From the NCBI RefSeq assembly GCF_018866325.1, contig NZ_CP076457.1:682001-746000 (forward strand): a DNA stretch of 64,000 nucleotides, given 5' to 3'. The notes beneath the pieces are model-generated. The model ran no database searches and had not been told where the DNA came from. It worked only from the letters and a program-made list of their open reading frames with translations. Of this stretch, positions 46,126 to 55,167 are shown one piece after another. The number at the start of each line of letters is the position of its first letter. Within the stretch, counting starts at the first letter, position 1. Origin of the DNA: Streptomyces sp. YPW6 (GTDB lineage: Bacteria > Actinomycetota > Actinomycetes > Streptomycetales > Streptomycetaceae). The translations under genes and the position numbers were made by a program.

Positions 46126-47118
46126 ATGACCGAAGGACCACGGGCCGATCCGGCGGAACTGCTGAAGGGGCTGACCGTGGACGGGAGCCGCCCCGAGCAG
46201 CCCGTCCTCCTGGACGATCAGGGCCGTCCGATCGAGACGTGGCGGGAGAACTACCCCTACGACCGGCGGATGCGGCGCAGGGAGTACGAGCGCGTCAAAC
46301 GCGTCCTCCAGATCGAGCTGCTCAAGCTCCAGCGCTGGGTCCGGGAGAGCGGGCAGCGGCTGGTGGTGCTGTGCGAGGGCCGGGACGCGGCGGGCAAGGG
46401 CGGGACCATCCAGCGCTTCACCGAGCGGCTGAACCCGCGCGGTGCGCGCGTGGTCGCCCTGGAGAAGCCCACCGAGCGCGAGAACGGCCAGTGGTACTTC
46501 CAGCGCTACGTGGCCCAGCTTCCGACCGCCGGGGAGATCGTCTTCTTCGACCGCTCCTGGTACAACCGGGCCGGTGTGGAACGGGTGATGGACTTCTGCA
46601 CCACGGAGCAGTACGAGCACTTCCTGCGGCAGGCACCGCAGTTCGAGCGGATGCTCGTGGAGGACGGGGTGCTGTTGGTGAAGCTCTGGTTCTCGGTCTC
46701 CCGCAGCGAGCAGCGGACCCGGTTCGCGATCAGGCAGGTCGACCCGGTCCGCCAGTGGAAGCTGTCGCCCACCGACCTGGCGTCGCTCGACCTGTGGGAC
46801 GAGTACACGGCGGCGAAGGTCGGGATGTTCCGGGCCACGGACACCGAGTACGCGCCGTGGACCGTGGTGAAGAACAACGACAAGAAGCGCGGCCGGCTGG
46901 AGGCGATGCGCAGCGTCCTGTGGCGGTTCGACTACGACAGCAAGGACGAGAAGGCCGTCGGCCGCCCGGACCCGCTGATCGTCGGACCGGCGGACACCCT
47001 GCTGGAGCCGGGCGAGGAGCCGGCGAACCTCTCACCGACGCCTCTGACCGGCCGCGCCCACGGGCCGGGCAACCATCCCGGTCAGGATCGGGGCGATGCC
47101 TTCCCGCCACGGAGCTGA
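46126..47118 (+). CDS. ppk2: Polyphosphate kinase 2
   Basis: 330 residues. PPK2 core: Walker A CEGRDAAGKGGTI (about 83-95), PTERENGQWYFQRY (lid-side arginines) and Walker B VFFDRSWYNRAGVERV (D142), then KLWFSVSRSEQRTRF and APWTVVKNNDKKR. One-domain PPK2 enzymes move phosphate between polyphosphate and nucleotides; the domain organisation suggests class I, which phosphorylates nucleoside diphosphates, but direction cannot be read. The C-terminal 35 residues are variable, and the last few (DAFPPRS) are encoded by the first unit of a 32-bp repeat array. ATG preceded by AGAGGACC. Confidence 0.96.
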   Translation: MTEGPRADPAELLKGLTVDGSRPEQPVLLDDQGRPIETWRENYPYDRRMRRREYERVKRVLQIELLKLQRWVRESGQRLVVLCEGRDAAGKGGTIQRFTERLNPRGARVVALEKPTERENGQWYFQRYVAQLPTAGEIVFFDRSWYNRAGVERVMDFCTTEQYEHFLRQAPQFERMLVEDGVLLVKLWFSVSRSEQRTRFAIRQVDPVRQWKLSPTDLASLDLWDEYTAAKVGMFRATDTEYAPWTVVKNNDKKRGRLEAMRSVLWRFDYDSKDEKAVGRPDPLIVGPADTLLEPGEEPANLSPTPLTGRAHGPGNHPGQDRGDAFPPRS

Positions 47119-47250
47119 GCAGGCCGGTCCCCTTCCGGGCACGGGCTGAGCAGACCGGCCCTCTTCCCGCCACGGGCTGGGAGAGGGCCGGTCCCTTCCC
47201 GGCACGGACTGGGAGAGCCGGACCCCTTCCCGCCACGGAGCCGAGAAAGG
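47101..47250. repeat. 32-bp tandem repeat, about 4.5 copies, starting inside ppk2
   Basis: Units begin TTCCCGCCACGG or TTCCGGGCACGG and end near GGCCGGTCCC. The first unit contains the ppk2 stop codon (47116-47118); the rest fill the gap to the transglycosylase gene. Confidence 0.88.
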
Positions 47251-47285
47251 GGCACGTTCTTGTCCAGGGGAGGAGTGGCCCTGGC

Positions 47286-48629
47286 TCAGGTCGCGGCCGC
47301 GTCCCCCGGTGCGCACGGGCCGCCGGGCTCGTCCTGGCCGCCCGTGACCGCTGGGGACACCGCTTCGGACGGCGAGGGGTCCGCCGGGGACGGGGTTGCC
47401 CCGGGGCAGCCCGGGTCGGTCTCCACGGGGTCGGGCGGTGTGGCGGGCCCGGTCGGGTCGGGGCCGGGTGCCGGGTCCGTGGGGCTGGGCCCCGGGTCGG
47501 TCGGGTCGGGGCTGGGGCTCGGGGTAGGGTCGGTCGGCTCGGGGCCGGGGTCCGTGGGACCGGGGTCCGTCGGGCCGGGATCTGTGGGACCTGGGTCGGT
47601 GGGGCCGGGATCTGTGGGACCTGGGTCCGTCGGGCCGGGGTCGGGGCTCGGGGAGCCGGGGTCCGTGGGGCGGGGGGTCGGGCTCGGGCTCGGCGGCCTG
47701 GTCGGCTGCGGGCCCACGACGACGCCCCCGTCGCCCTGGCCGGGGCGCTCCAGAGTACCGGGGCCGCCCACCGGGGCCCTGGGCGGGGTCTTCCCGCCCG
47801 GTCCGGGACTGGCCGGGAGGACGCCCCGCCCGTCGGCGACCGGATGGCTGCCGTTGCGGTAGAACTCCAGCCAGGACAGCACCGTCCGCAGGTAGGTGTC
47901 GGAGCGGTTGTAGCTGAGGATCGCCCGGTCCAGGTCGGCGCGGCGGGTCAGATCGCGCGGCCCGGCACAGAGGTAGTGGCCGGCGGCGAGCGCCGCGTCG
48001 TAGACGTTGTTCGGGTCCCGGCGGCCGTCACCGTTGCCGTCCGCACCCCAGGCCGTCCAGGTGGACGGGATGAACTGCATCGGCCCGACGGCCCGGTCGT
48101 AGGTGCCGTCGCCGTCGTACGCCCCGCCGTCGGTGTCCCGGATCAGGGCGAAGCCGTTGCCGTCGAGCGCGGGACCGAGGATCGGGGTGAGGGTCGTACC
48201 GCGCGCGTCGACCCGACCGCCGGACGCCTGGCCGGACTCGACCTTGCCGATCGCCGCGAGCAGCTGCCACGGCAGCCCGCACCCCGGATCGCTGCGGCCC
48301 ACCGCGCTCTCGGCCTTGCGGTAGGCGGCCAGCACGGTGGCCGGGATGCCCGCCTCCGGCCAGGCACGGGCCACGAGGGGGGCAGCGGGCTTCTTCCCCG
48401 GCTGCAGGGGTGCGGGTGGCTTCGGGGACCGCAGCGGCGGTAACTCGGTGTGGTAGACGTCGTCGCCCGGCACCTCGGTCCACACCACGTCCTCCGAGGA
48501 CGCCGCCTTCTCCTTCCGCGGCTCGGGGAGGGCGAGCCCAGGGGCCTGGGACGCCGTGAGCGCGGTCATCGCGGCGACGGCGGTGGCCGTGGTGCCGAGC
48601 CGGCGGCGCACCGTGCGGTGGAAGCTCAT
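47286..48629 (-). CDS. Secreted lytic transglycosylase with Pro-rich repeat tail
   Basis: 447 residues. Signal peptide at about 1-34. Catalytic domain at about 90-265 of the MltB/SLT-like fold: the catalytic glutamate is E131 in AAIGKVESGQASG, followed by AVGPMQFIPSTWTAWGADGNGDG and NNVYDAALAAGHYLC. The last 150 residues are disordered and Pro-rich with consecutive TDPGP pentads (about 330-370), probably a wall-spanning or flexible tail. It cuts peptidoglycan glycan strands to 1,6-anhydro ends. It starts 15 nt after the last Mce-associated gene, so it is probably the terminal gene of the mce operon. Confidence 0.92.
   Translation of the reverse strand: MSFHRTVRRRLGTTATAVAAMTALTASQAPGLALPEPRKEKAASSEDVVWTEVPGDDVYHTELPPLRSPKPPAPLQPGKKPAAPLVARAWPEAGIPATVLAAYRKAESAVGRSDPGCGLPWQLLAAIGKVESGQASGGRVDARGTTLTPILGPALDGNGFALIRDTDGGAYDGDGTYDRAVGPMQFIPSTWTAWGADGNGDGRRDPNNVYDAALAAGHYLCAGPRDLTRRADLDRAILSYNRSDTYLRTVLSWLEFYRNGSHPVADGRGVLPASPGPGGKTPPRAPVGGPGTLERPGQGDGGVVVGPQPTRPPSPSPTPRPTDPGSPSPDPGPTDPGPTDPGPTDPGPTDPGPTDPGPTDPGPEPTDPTPSPSPDPTDPGPSPTDPAPGPDPTGPATPPDPVETDPGCPGATPSPADPSPSEAVSPAVTGGQDEPGGPCAPGDAAAT
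47521..47640. repeat. In-frame 15/30-bp repeats encoding TDPGP
   Basis: Repeated GTCGGGCCGGG(A/G)TC-type units within the transglycosylase gene; alternating 15-bp variants give a roughly 30-bp higher period. Length variation would change the tail by whole pentads. Confidence 0.8.
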
Positions 48630-48644
48630 GCGGGTTCCCTTCGC

Positions 48645-49529
48645 TCAGCGGGTGAACGTGTCGATGGCGGCGATCAGCCAGGTGTCGCCGCGGCGGACGG
48701 CGTCCACGGCGAACATGGCCGCCGCGTACGTGGTCTCCTCGTCCTTGCCCGTACGGGTGTTGCTCTGGTCGGCGAAGATCAGCAGCCGCGCGCGGTCGCC
48801 GTCGAGGAACTCGACCCCGCTCTCGGTGACGGTGGTGGTCAGGACGAGCTTCTGCTCGGGGGCCTGCTCCCGTACGTCGGCGAGCATGTCCTTGTGCTGC
48901 TGCACGGCCCTGCCGGTCAGATAGGTGCTCGCCGCGCGGTCGGACCGGGCGGGCGAGGCGTAGTCGTACGAGAACACCGCCCCGACCGCCTCACTGATCC
49001 GGCCCTTCACCTCACTGGTACGGCCGATGTCGGTGAGCGCGGTGTTCTGCCGGGCCGGCTCGTCGCGGAGGTTGCCGGCCGAGGTGAACGCCCAGACGGC
49101 GACGGCTCCGAGGAGCACGGTGAGCGCGCAGAGCACGGCGGGCAACGTGATGCGGAGGCGGGAGGCCCGGGTGGGAGGAGCGTCGTCGTCCGTGTGGCCG
49201 TCATCGGCCCCGGGTCCGGTTCCGGCGGCCGGGGCGGGGGCGGTGGCGTCCGTGGCGTCGGGCTCCGCTTCGACGGTGGCGGTGGCGGTGGCGGTGTCAG
49301 TGGCTTGGGGATCCGCTTCGGCGGTGGCGGAGGTGCTGGTGGTGTCAGCGGTACGGGCATCCGCTTCGGCAGTGGCGGTGCCGGTGTCCGGGGCGGTGCC
49401 TGCCGCGGGCTCCGGTTCGCGGTCGGCTCCGGGGTGCCCGTGGGCCGGTTCCGTCTCGGCTCCCGCCGTGCGCGAGGGGGCCGTGGCCAGCCGGCGACGG
49501 CGGTTGACGAGGTGACGGGTCGTCGACAT
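48645..49529 (-). CDS. Mce-associated membrane protein (Mas) 4
   Basis: 294 residues. A long disordered cytoplasmic N-region (about 1-160, Thr/Ala/Asp/Glu-rich), one membrane helix (about 165-187, ITLPAVLCALTVLLGAVAVW), and an outer domain of about 110 residues with the NTF2-like pattern of Mce-associated proteins (DIGRTSEVKGRISEAVGAVFSYDY, TTTVTESGVEFLDGDRARLLIFADQ, TWLIAAIDTFTR). In mycobacteria these proteins stabilise Mce complexes. The ATG at 49529 has AGAGGA upstream. Fourth of four Mas genes following mceF. Confidence 0.86.
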   Translation of the reverse strand: MSTTRHLVNRRRRLATAPSRTAGAETEPAHGHPGADREPEPAAGTAPDTGTATAEADARTADTTSTSATAEADPQATDTATATATVEAEPDATDATAPAPAAGTGPGADDGHTDDDAPPTRASRLRITLPAVLCALTVLLGAVAVWAFTSAGNLRDEPARQNTALTDIGRTSEVKGRISEAVGAVFSYDYASPARSDRAASTYLTGRAVQQHKDMLADVREQAPEQKLVLTTTVTESGVEFLDGDRARLLIFADQSNTRTGKDEETTYAAAMFAVDAVRRGDTWLIAAIDTFTR

Positions 49530-49579
49530 GGGTGAGTCCTCTCCGGGGCGTTCGGGGTGGGCGGGGCGCGGCGTGGCGG

Positions 49580-50377
49580 TCAGCCGGCCGTGGAGCCGAC
49601 GGACGCCTGGCCCAGCGCGCTGAGCTTCCACCCCCCGGCGGTCCGGGTGAGCGTGCCGAGCAACCGGCTCTCCTTCACCGCCGGTTCGCCCTCGGGCGCG
49701 GTCACGGTGACGCGCAGGGCGACCATCACCCCGGCCCGTCCGGCCCGCTGGTCCAGTTCGGTCACCGCCCCGGAGAGGACCTTCGCCGTGCTCACCGTCT
49801 TCGCCTCGGCGATCTGCCGGGCGAACGCGTCCCTTCCGTCGACGAGTTGGCGGTGGAGGTCGCCGGTGGTGGACTGCTCCCAGCTGTCGAGCCCCTGCTC
49901 CAGCGCCTTGTGGTCCAGGGTGTTCATGTTCTGCACCGCCTGCTCCCCCGCCGCCAGCGCGTCGTCCCGCGCCTGGGCGAAGGAGGCCGCGTCGTCGTGC
50001 GCGGCCTCGTACCGCTGCCAGGAGCCCCAGCCCGCTGCGCCGGCCGCACAGACCGCCAGGGCCAGGGCGACGAGCAGGACCGGGTTCCTCGTCCGCGCCC
50101 GCGAAGTCCGCGGGCTCTCCGCGGCCCGGGGGGTCGCCGTGGCCCTGGTGGTCTCGATGGCCCCAGTGACCTCTGTAGTCCTGGTGGTTCCCGTGGTCTC
50201 GGTGGTTTCTGTGACCCCCTTGGCCTCGATGGCCTCCTTGGTCCCGATGGTCCCACTGGTCTCGGTGGTCCCCGTGGCCCCGGTGCTCCCGGTGCTCCCG
50301 GTGCTCCCGGTGCTCCCGGTGCTCCCGGTGGTCACCTTGGACCCGGTGGTCCCTGTCGCCGTCCGCCGCCGTGCCAT
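49580..50377 (-). CDS. Mce-associated membrane protein (Mas) 3 with Thr/Gly/Ser repeat N-terminus
   Basis: 265 residues. The first about 95 residues are low-complexity Thr/Gly/Ser/Glu sequence, partly five Gly-Ser-Thr triplets written in a 9-bp DNA repeat. One membrane helix follows (about 97-120, [21 protein letters not shown]), then a Mas outer domain ([67 protein letters not shown]). Partner protein of the Mce importer by family and position. The ATG at 50377 has GGGAGAGG upstream; an earlier in-frame ATG overlaps the preceding gene. Confidence 0.86.
   Translation of the reverse strand: MARRRTATGTTGSKVTTGSTGSTGSTGSTGSTGATGTTETSGTIGTKEAIEAKGVTETTETTGTTRTTEVTGAIETTRATATPRAAESPRTSRARTRNPVLLVALALAVCAAGAAGWGSWQRYEAAHDDAASFAQARDDALAAGEQAVQNMNTLDHKALEQGLDSWEQSTTGDLHRQLVDGRDAFARQIAEAKTVSTAKVLSGAVTELDQRAGRAGVMVALRVTVTAPEGEPAVKESRLLGTLTRTAGGWKLSALGQASVGSTAG
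50282..50326. repeat. 9-bp tandem repeat (GGTGCTCCC x5) in coding sequence
   Basis: Five exact copies, in frame inside the third Mas gene, flanked by more degenerate triplet-rich DNA to about 50110. Confidence 0.95.
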
Positions 50378-50436
50378 GTGCTGCCTCTCCCCTGCCTGCC
50401 GAACCGGACTCGTGCGCCAGCGCCGCCGGGCCGCCG

Positions 50437-51054
50437 TCATGTGGTGCCGATCTCGACGATCCACCAGCGTCCGTCGCGCAGTTCGGCGGTCACCGTGAGC
50501 TGCGCGGAGGCGGTGGTGGGGGTGCGTCCCCGGCGTTCGTAGACCTGGTCGAGGAAGACCAGGAGATGCGCGCTGTCGTCGGTCAGCCGGGTCACGCCGG
50601 CCCGGACCACTTCCGTGGTGAGCGTCAGCTTCTGGTCGGCGGCCTGCCGCTCGACCTGGCCGAACAGCCTCGCGTACTGCTGGAGCGCCTGGCCCGCCAG
50701 CACCTCCTTCGCCGCCGCCCTGGTGGTGGCGGTGGACCCGGGAGCGTACGTGAAGACCTTGCTGAGCGCGCTGCTCACATCGCCGGTGACGCGGGTCGTC
50801 GCCTCCGCGTCGGTGAGCGCCAGATTCGCCGTGGCGGGAGTGTCGCGCAGTTGGCGGCCCTCTGCGTACAGGACGCCGCCCGTGGCGATCAGGACGACCG
50901 TCAGCAGGGCCCCGAGGGCGCGCGGCCAGCGGCGGCGGGGCCGGTCCGCGCCGTCCTCCGTCTCCGGCGCCCGAGTCTCCGTCCTCTCGGCCGCGGGGCC
51001 GGGGTCGAGAGCCGCATCACTGCTCACCGTCGCCGTTCCTCCGCTCGCTCTCAT
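50437..51054 (-). CDS. Mce-associated membrane protein (Mas) 2
   Basis: 205 residues. Short cytoplasmic part, one membrane helix (about 44-63, [20 protein letters not shown]), then a Mas outer domain ([28 protein letters not shown] region, [32 protein letters not shown]). It parallels the fourth Mas protein in segment order, so the four genes look like two alternating types. The ATG overlaps the stop of the preceding Mas gene (ATGA), showing coupled translation. Confidence 0.87.
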   Translation of the reverse strand: MRASGGTATVSSDAALDPGPAAERTETRAPETEDGADRPRRRWPRALGALLTVVLIATGGVLYAEGRQLRDTPATANLALTDAEATTRVTGDVSSALSKVFTYAPGSTATTRAAAKEVLAGQALQQYARLFGQVERQAADQKLTLTTEVVRAGVTRLTDDSAHLLVFLDQVYERRGRTPTTASAQLTVTAELRDGRWWIVEIGTT

Positions 51055-51572
51055 CGGCCGCCGCCCGTCCCGATCGCCGTGAGCGCCTTGACCTTCCAGC
51101 CGTCGGCGGTACGGGCGAGAGTCGCCGCGAACCGTTTGCGCTGGGTGCCGGCCGTGCCCGAGCGCGGGGTGACCTCGACATCCACGGTGGCGATCAGCTC
51201 CGCCGTACCGGTGCGCTCGTCCAGAGCGGTGAGCGCCGCCGACGTGACCTTGCCCCGGGCCGTGTCACCCGCCGCCGTGAGGGACTTCGCATCGTCCTTG
51301 CGGGTCCGCTCCAGCTCGTCGTGGAGCGGACCTGTGGAGGAGTCCAGCCAGGCCCGCAACCCGTCGTCGACCCGCTGCGCGTTCTCGCCGTCCAGGCTGT
51401 TCAGAGTCGCGAGGCGACGCTTGCCCTCGGCCAGGGCCGTGTCGCGGGCCTTCGCGTAGGACAGGGAGCGGTCGCCGCGCGCCTGCCCGTACGACCAGGC
51501 CCCCAGGCCGCAGACGAGGGCGGCGACGAGCAGCACGGCCCAGCCGCCCAGGCGCCGGGTGCGGGGGGTCAT
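51051..51572 (-). CDS. Mce-associated membrane protein (Mas) 1
   Basis: 173 residues. Nearly immediate membrane helix (about 9-27, GWAVLLVAALVCGLGAWSY), then a helical/beta outer domain (SYAKARDTALAEGKRRLATL, LRAWLDSSTGPLHDELERT, RFAATLARTADGWKVKAL), the same layout as the third Mas protein but without the repeat-rich N-terminus. First Mas gene after mceF; its ATG overlaps the mceF stop by 4 nt. Confidence 0.87.
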   Translation of the reverse strand: MTPRTRRLGGWAVLLVAALVCGLGAWSYGQARGDRSLSYAKARDTALAEGKRRLATLNSLDGENAQRVDDGLRAWLDSSTGPLHDELERTRKDDAKSLTAAGDTARGKVTSAALTALDERTGTAELIATVDVEVTPRSGTAGTQRKRFAATLARTADGWKVKALTAIGTGGGR

Positions 51573-52807
51573 GAGCCGCCTCCCAGGCCCAGCAGCCCGG
51601 CCATGCCCTCGGCCGGCGGCGGCGAGGCCGCGGCGCCGGCCCCGGCCCCGGCCCCGGGCAGCTTCATGGAGCCCGGGACGGCCGGTTCCGGCACCGGGCC
51701 GCCCTGGGGCGCGTTGGCGCTGCCCCGGACGTTGATGCCGGTGCCGGGCGAGGACGTGCAGCGGGCGGCGGTGTTCACGGCGGGCCCGGCCGAGGTGTCG
51801 AGGCCGTTGCGGTAGACCGTGCCGCCGTAGCCGGCCGTGCAGGGCAGGGGTTCGAAGAAGGTGACGGACATCCCGAACCGGGCGCCGTCGTCGTCGACCG
51901 CGCTCGCTCCGGCGGCCGCGACCGCGGGGAGTTTCACGAGGAGTTCCTCCAGGCCGCGTTGGCGGGTGACGGCCACCTCCGATGTGGTGAGGAGGTTGGC
52001 GACGACGACGCCGAAGGCCGGGTCGACGTCGCGCAGCAGTCCGCTGATCTGGACGGCGGCGTCCGGGGTGGTCGCGATGAGGCGGCGCAGGTCGGCGTCG
52101 GATGCCTTGAGTTCGGCGGCCAGTTCCCTGGCGCCCTTCGCGAAGCCCTTGAGCGCCTTGCCCTGTTCGGCCTGGGTGCGCAGGACCTGCTCGCCGTCGG
52201 CCATCAGCCGGGTGGTGACGGCCAGGGCCTTGTCCGCGGCGTCGATGAAGTCGCCGCCGGTGTCCAGCAGGACCTGGAGGTCGTCGCCGCGTCCTTCGAA
52301 GGCGGCCCCGAACTCCTCGACGACGGTCCGCAGGCTCTCCAGGTCCACCGAGCTCGCCAGGTCGTCGACGCTGGTGAGGACGTCGGTGGGGGGTGCGGGA
52401 ATGGTGGTGTCGGCCTCGTCGATGACGGAGCCGTTGCCCAGGAAGGGGCCCTCGGTGCGGGTGGGCCGCAGGTCGACGTACTGCTCGCCGACCGCCGAGA
52501 GGTTCGCGACGACGGCGTTGAGGCTGTCCGGGATCCGCGGGGCGTCCTTCTCGATCCTCAGCTCGGCCTCGACCCCGTCCTCGGTCAGCTCGATGGGGCC
52601 GACGCGGCCCACGGAGACTCCCCGGTAGGTGACGTTGGAGTGCGTGTACAGGCCGCCTGTCTGCGGGAGTTGGACCGTGACGGTGTAGTAGCCGCGCAGT
52701 CCGACGTAGTGACCGAGATCGGCGTAGCGGACTCCCAGGTAGCCGAGGACGAGGACGGCGATGACGAGGAAGGCGAGGTTCTTCAGCCGGACGGCGAGGG
52801 TGATCAC
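51569..52807 (-). CDS. mceF: MceF, Mce-family substrate-binding protein
   Basis: 412 residues. Membrane anchor at about 10-28 (LAFLVIAVLVLGYLGV), MCE/MlaD beta-barrel domain at about 38-118 (VQLPQTGGLYTHSNVTYRGV, VANLSAVGEQYVDL), a long helical segment forming the tube (about 140-310), and a Cys-containing C-terminal part (FFEPLPCTAGYGGTVYRNGL) with an Ala/Gly/Pro-rich end. In mycobacteria six such proteins assemble into a hetero-hexameric tunnel carrying lipids across the envelope. GTG start overlapping the mceE stop. Confidence 0.94.
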   Translation of the reverse strand: MITLAVRLKNLAFLVIAVLVLGYLGVRYADLGHYVGLRGYYTVTVQLPQTGGLYTHSNVTYRGVSVGRVGPIELTEDGVEAELRIEKDAPRIPDSLNAVVANLSAVGEQYVDLRPTRTEGPFLGNGSVIDEADTTIPAPPTDVLTSVDDLASSVDLESLRTVVEEFGAAFEGRGDDLQVLLDTGGDFIDAADKALAVTTRLMADGEQVLRTQAEQGKALKGFAKGARELAAELKASDADLRRLIATTPDAAVQISGLLRDVDPAFGVVVANLLTTSEVAVTRQRGLEELLVKLPAVAAAGASAVDDDGARFGMSVTFFEPLPCTAGYGGTVYRNGLDTSAGPAVNTAARCTSSPGTGINVRGSANAPQGGPVPEPAVPGSMKLPGAGAGAGAAASPPPAEGMAGLLGLGGGS

Positions 52808-53994
52808 GGCGTCGCCTCCTTCGTGGTCTTCGGCGTACCGGACACGGCGGGCAGGGGCAGCGGGAGGGGCAGCGCTCCCCGGGCCGAGGCGGCCGGTTCC
52901 TCCCCCTCGGCCGGGGGCTGCGGGATACCCGGCGGGTCCGGGGTGAGGGCGGGGATGATCTGCGTCCCGGGTATGGCCGTCACGTCCAGGTAGACGTTGA
53001 GGTAGTCGCCTTTGACGCCGCGCAGCACCTCGTCCGTGAAGGGGTAGGTCAGCAGTACCTGGAGCGAGTCCGGGAGGTCCTGGCCGGAGTCGGCGAGCGC
53101 CTTCAGGGTCGGGGCGAGCGCCTTCAGGTCGGCGATCATGTCGGCCTTGCTCCGGTTGATCGTGTCGACGGCCACCGTGGACAGGGTGTCGAGGGAGCGC
53201 AGCATGGTCATCAGGGAGCCGCGCTGCTTCTCCAGGACCTTGAGTCCGGGGCTGAGTCCGGTGAGGACCGTGCCGACGTCCTGTTTGCGGGTGGCGAGGG
53301 TGGCGGCGAGCCGGTTGACGCCGTCGAGGGCCTGGGTGATGTCGCCCTTGTTCGCGTCCAGGTTGGTCACGAGGGTGTCGACCCGGTTGAGCACGGAGCG
53401 GATCTGCGGTTCCTGGCCGGCGAGCGCCTTGTTCAGTTCGGTGGTGATGGTCTTGAGCTGGTTGACGCCGCCCCCGTTGAGGAGCAGGGACAGCGCGCCG
53501 AAGACCTCTTCGACCTCGGGGTTCCGGTTGGTGCGGGAGACGGGGATGCGACCGCCGCGCGCGAGCGATCCGCGTGCGGTGCCCTCGGGCGGCGGGGCGA
53601 GCTGGATGAACTTCTCACCGAGCAGGCTGGACTGTTCGAGCCGGGCGTAGGCGTTGGCGGGAAGCTCGACCTTCCCGTTGACCCGCATGGTGACCCGGGC
53701 CCGCCAGCCGCCGCCCGGGGCGAGCGCGATCTTCGTGACGCGGCCCACGGAGACGTCGTTGACCTTGACCGAGGACTGCGGGGCGAGGCTGAGCACGTCG
53801 TCGAATTCGGCGGTGACCTCGTAGGGCCGGTCGCCGAGGTCCGCTCCGCCGGGCAGCGGGAGCTGCTCGATGCCGGTGAAGGAGGGGGCGTCGGGGCGGA
53901 CCACGACCAGGGCGAGCAGCGCGCCGGTGGCGAGCAGGGCGGCCGCGCCGACGGCCGCCCGTGCGGCGGGTCCGCGCCGGTTCTCGTCGTTCAT
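52804..53994 (-). CDS. mceE: MceE, Mce-family substrate-binding protein
   Basis: 396 residues. N-terminal hydrophobic segment (about 13-32) without a lipobox cysteine, unlike the lipoprotein MceE (LprK type) of mycobacteria. MCE domain at about 55-135 (YEVTAEFDDVLSLAPQSSVKV, VGRVTKI, ARLEQSSLLGEKFIQL), a helical stretch rich in Leu/Val/Asp to about 330, and a Pro-rich tail. Assigned E by position (fifth MCE gene). ATG overlaps the mceD stop by 4 nt. Confidence 0.93.
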   Translation of the reverse strand: MNDENRRGPAARAAVGAAALLATGALLALVVVRPDAPSFTGIEQLPLPGGADLGDRPYEVTAEFDDVLSLAPQSSVKVNDVSVGRVTKIALAPGGGWRARVTMRVNGKVELPANAYARLEQSSLLGEKFIQLAPPPEGTARGSLARGGRIPVSRTNRNPEVEEVFGALSLLLNGGGVNQLKTITTELNKALAGQEPQIRSVLNRVDTLVTNLDANKGDITQALDGVNRLAATLATRKQDVGTVLTGLSPGLKVLEKQRGSLMTMLRSLDTLSTVAVDTINRSKADMIADLKALAPTLKALADSGQDLPDSLQVLLTYPFTDEVLRGVKGDYLNVYLDVTAIPGTQIIPALTPDPPGIPQPPAEGEEPAASARGALPLPLPLPAVSGTPKTTKEATP

Positions 53995-55166
53995 CGCTCG
54001 GTCCCCTTCTGCCGTCCGGTCCCGCCCGACGCGTCTGCCCGGTCGGCCTCGCCGGGGTTGTCCGGTTGCTTCTCGGGGGTGCCGTAGACCGTGCCGACCT
54101 CCGGCAGCGGCAGGACGGGCAGCGCCTTGCGGCGGTTCGCGTCGACCGGGGCGAGGCCGGTCAGCCGGCTCGCAGCGGCGGCGGCCCCGGGCTCCACCAG
54201 CGGTCCTCCCATGGACAGTTCGTTGAGGTTGGTCCGCCCGTTGAGGGTGCGGTGGACCGGGTCGTAGGCGTTGAGGACGTTGCCCGCGGCGAGCGGCAGG
54301 GTGTCCATCGCCTCGGCCAGCGAGGCGCGCTGGTCGACGAGCGCCTGGGTGACGGGGACCAGGGCCTCGACGTTCTTCTTGAGCGAGCCGCGGTTCTTGG
54401 CGATGAAGGTCTTGACCTGGCCGAGGGCGGTACCGAGTTCCTTGAGGGCCGCGCTGAGGTTCTTCTTGTCGTCGGCGAGGAAGGTGGTGACCGTGTTCAG
54501 CTGCTGCTCGGCGCTGCGGACGTCGCCGTCGTTCTCCTTGAGCATCGTGGTGAAGCTCTGGAGGTACGTCAGCGTGTCGAACAGGTCCCCGCTGCTCCTG
54601 TCGAGCGTCTTGGTGGCCTTGCCGAACTGCTCGATGGCGTCGCCGATGGCCTTGCCGTTGCCGTCGAGGTTCTTCGCCCCCGTGTCCAGGAGCCGGGCCA
54701 GCGCCCCGTTCGCGTTGGCGCCGTCGGGGCCCAGCGCGGTGGAGAGTTCGGTGATGGACGCGTACAGTTCGTCGACTTCGACGGGGGTGGCGTTGCGGGC
54801 GGCGGGCAGCACCGCGCCGTCCGCGAGCCGGGGCCCGCCGTCGTAGGCCGGGGCGAGCTGGATGTAGCGGTCGGCGACGAGGCTGGGGGCCACGACGACG
54901 GCGTGGGCGTCCCGGGGGACGTCGATCCCCCGGTCGAGGCGGAGGACGGCCTTGACCTCCTTGCCGCGCGGCTCCACGGAGCCGACGGTGCCGACCTTCA
55001 CGCCGAGGATCCGCAGGTCGGATCCGGCGTACACGCCGGTGACCCGGTCGAAGTAGGCGATGACGGTGGTCCTCCCGTCCTCCTCCAGGGCGCTGACGCC
55101 GGTGGCGGCCACGACGGCGACGAGGGCGAGTCCGGCGCCGATGCCGGTGATGCGGGTGCGTCTCAT
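53991..55166 (-). CDS. mceD: MceD, Mce-family substrate-binding protein
   Basis: 391 residues. Signal/anchor at about 6-27, MCE domain at about 34-115 (VIAYFDRVTGVYAGSDLRILGV, VAPSLVADRYIQL), helical tube region with regularly spaced Leu and Lys (LKELGTALGQVKTFIAKNRGSL), and a disordered charged C-terminus. It begins 1 nt after the mceC stop. Fourth MCE gene of the operon. Confidence 0.94.
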   Translation of the reverse strand: MRRTRITGIGAGLALVAVVAATGVSALEEDGRTTVIAYFDRVTGVYAGSDLRILGVKVGTVGSVEPRGKEVKAVLRLDRGIDVPRDAHAVVVAPSLVADRYIQLAPAYDGGPRLADGAVLPAARNATPVEVDELYASITELSTALGPDGANANGALARLLDTGAKNLDGNGKAIGDAIEQFGKATKTLDRSSGDLFDTLTYLQSFTTMLKENDGDVRSAEQQLNTVTTFLADDKKNLSAALKELGTALGQVKTFIAKNRGSLKKNVEALVPVTQALVDQRASLAEAMDTLPLAAGNVLNAYDPVHRTLNGRTNLNELSMGGPLVEPGAAAAASRLTGLAPVDANRRKALPVLPLPEVGTVYGTPEKQPDNPGEADRADASGGTGRQKGTER

Positions 55167-55167
55167 G

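Noticed and set aside
47119..47285. Leftward frame through the 32-bp repeats after ppk2
   Set aside because: Repetitive Trp/Arg/Glu/Pro sequence produced by the array itself; no start signal or homology pattern.
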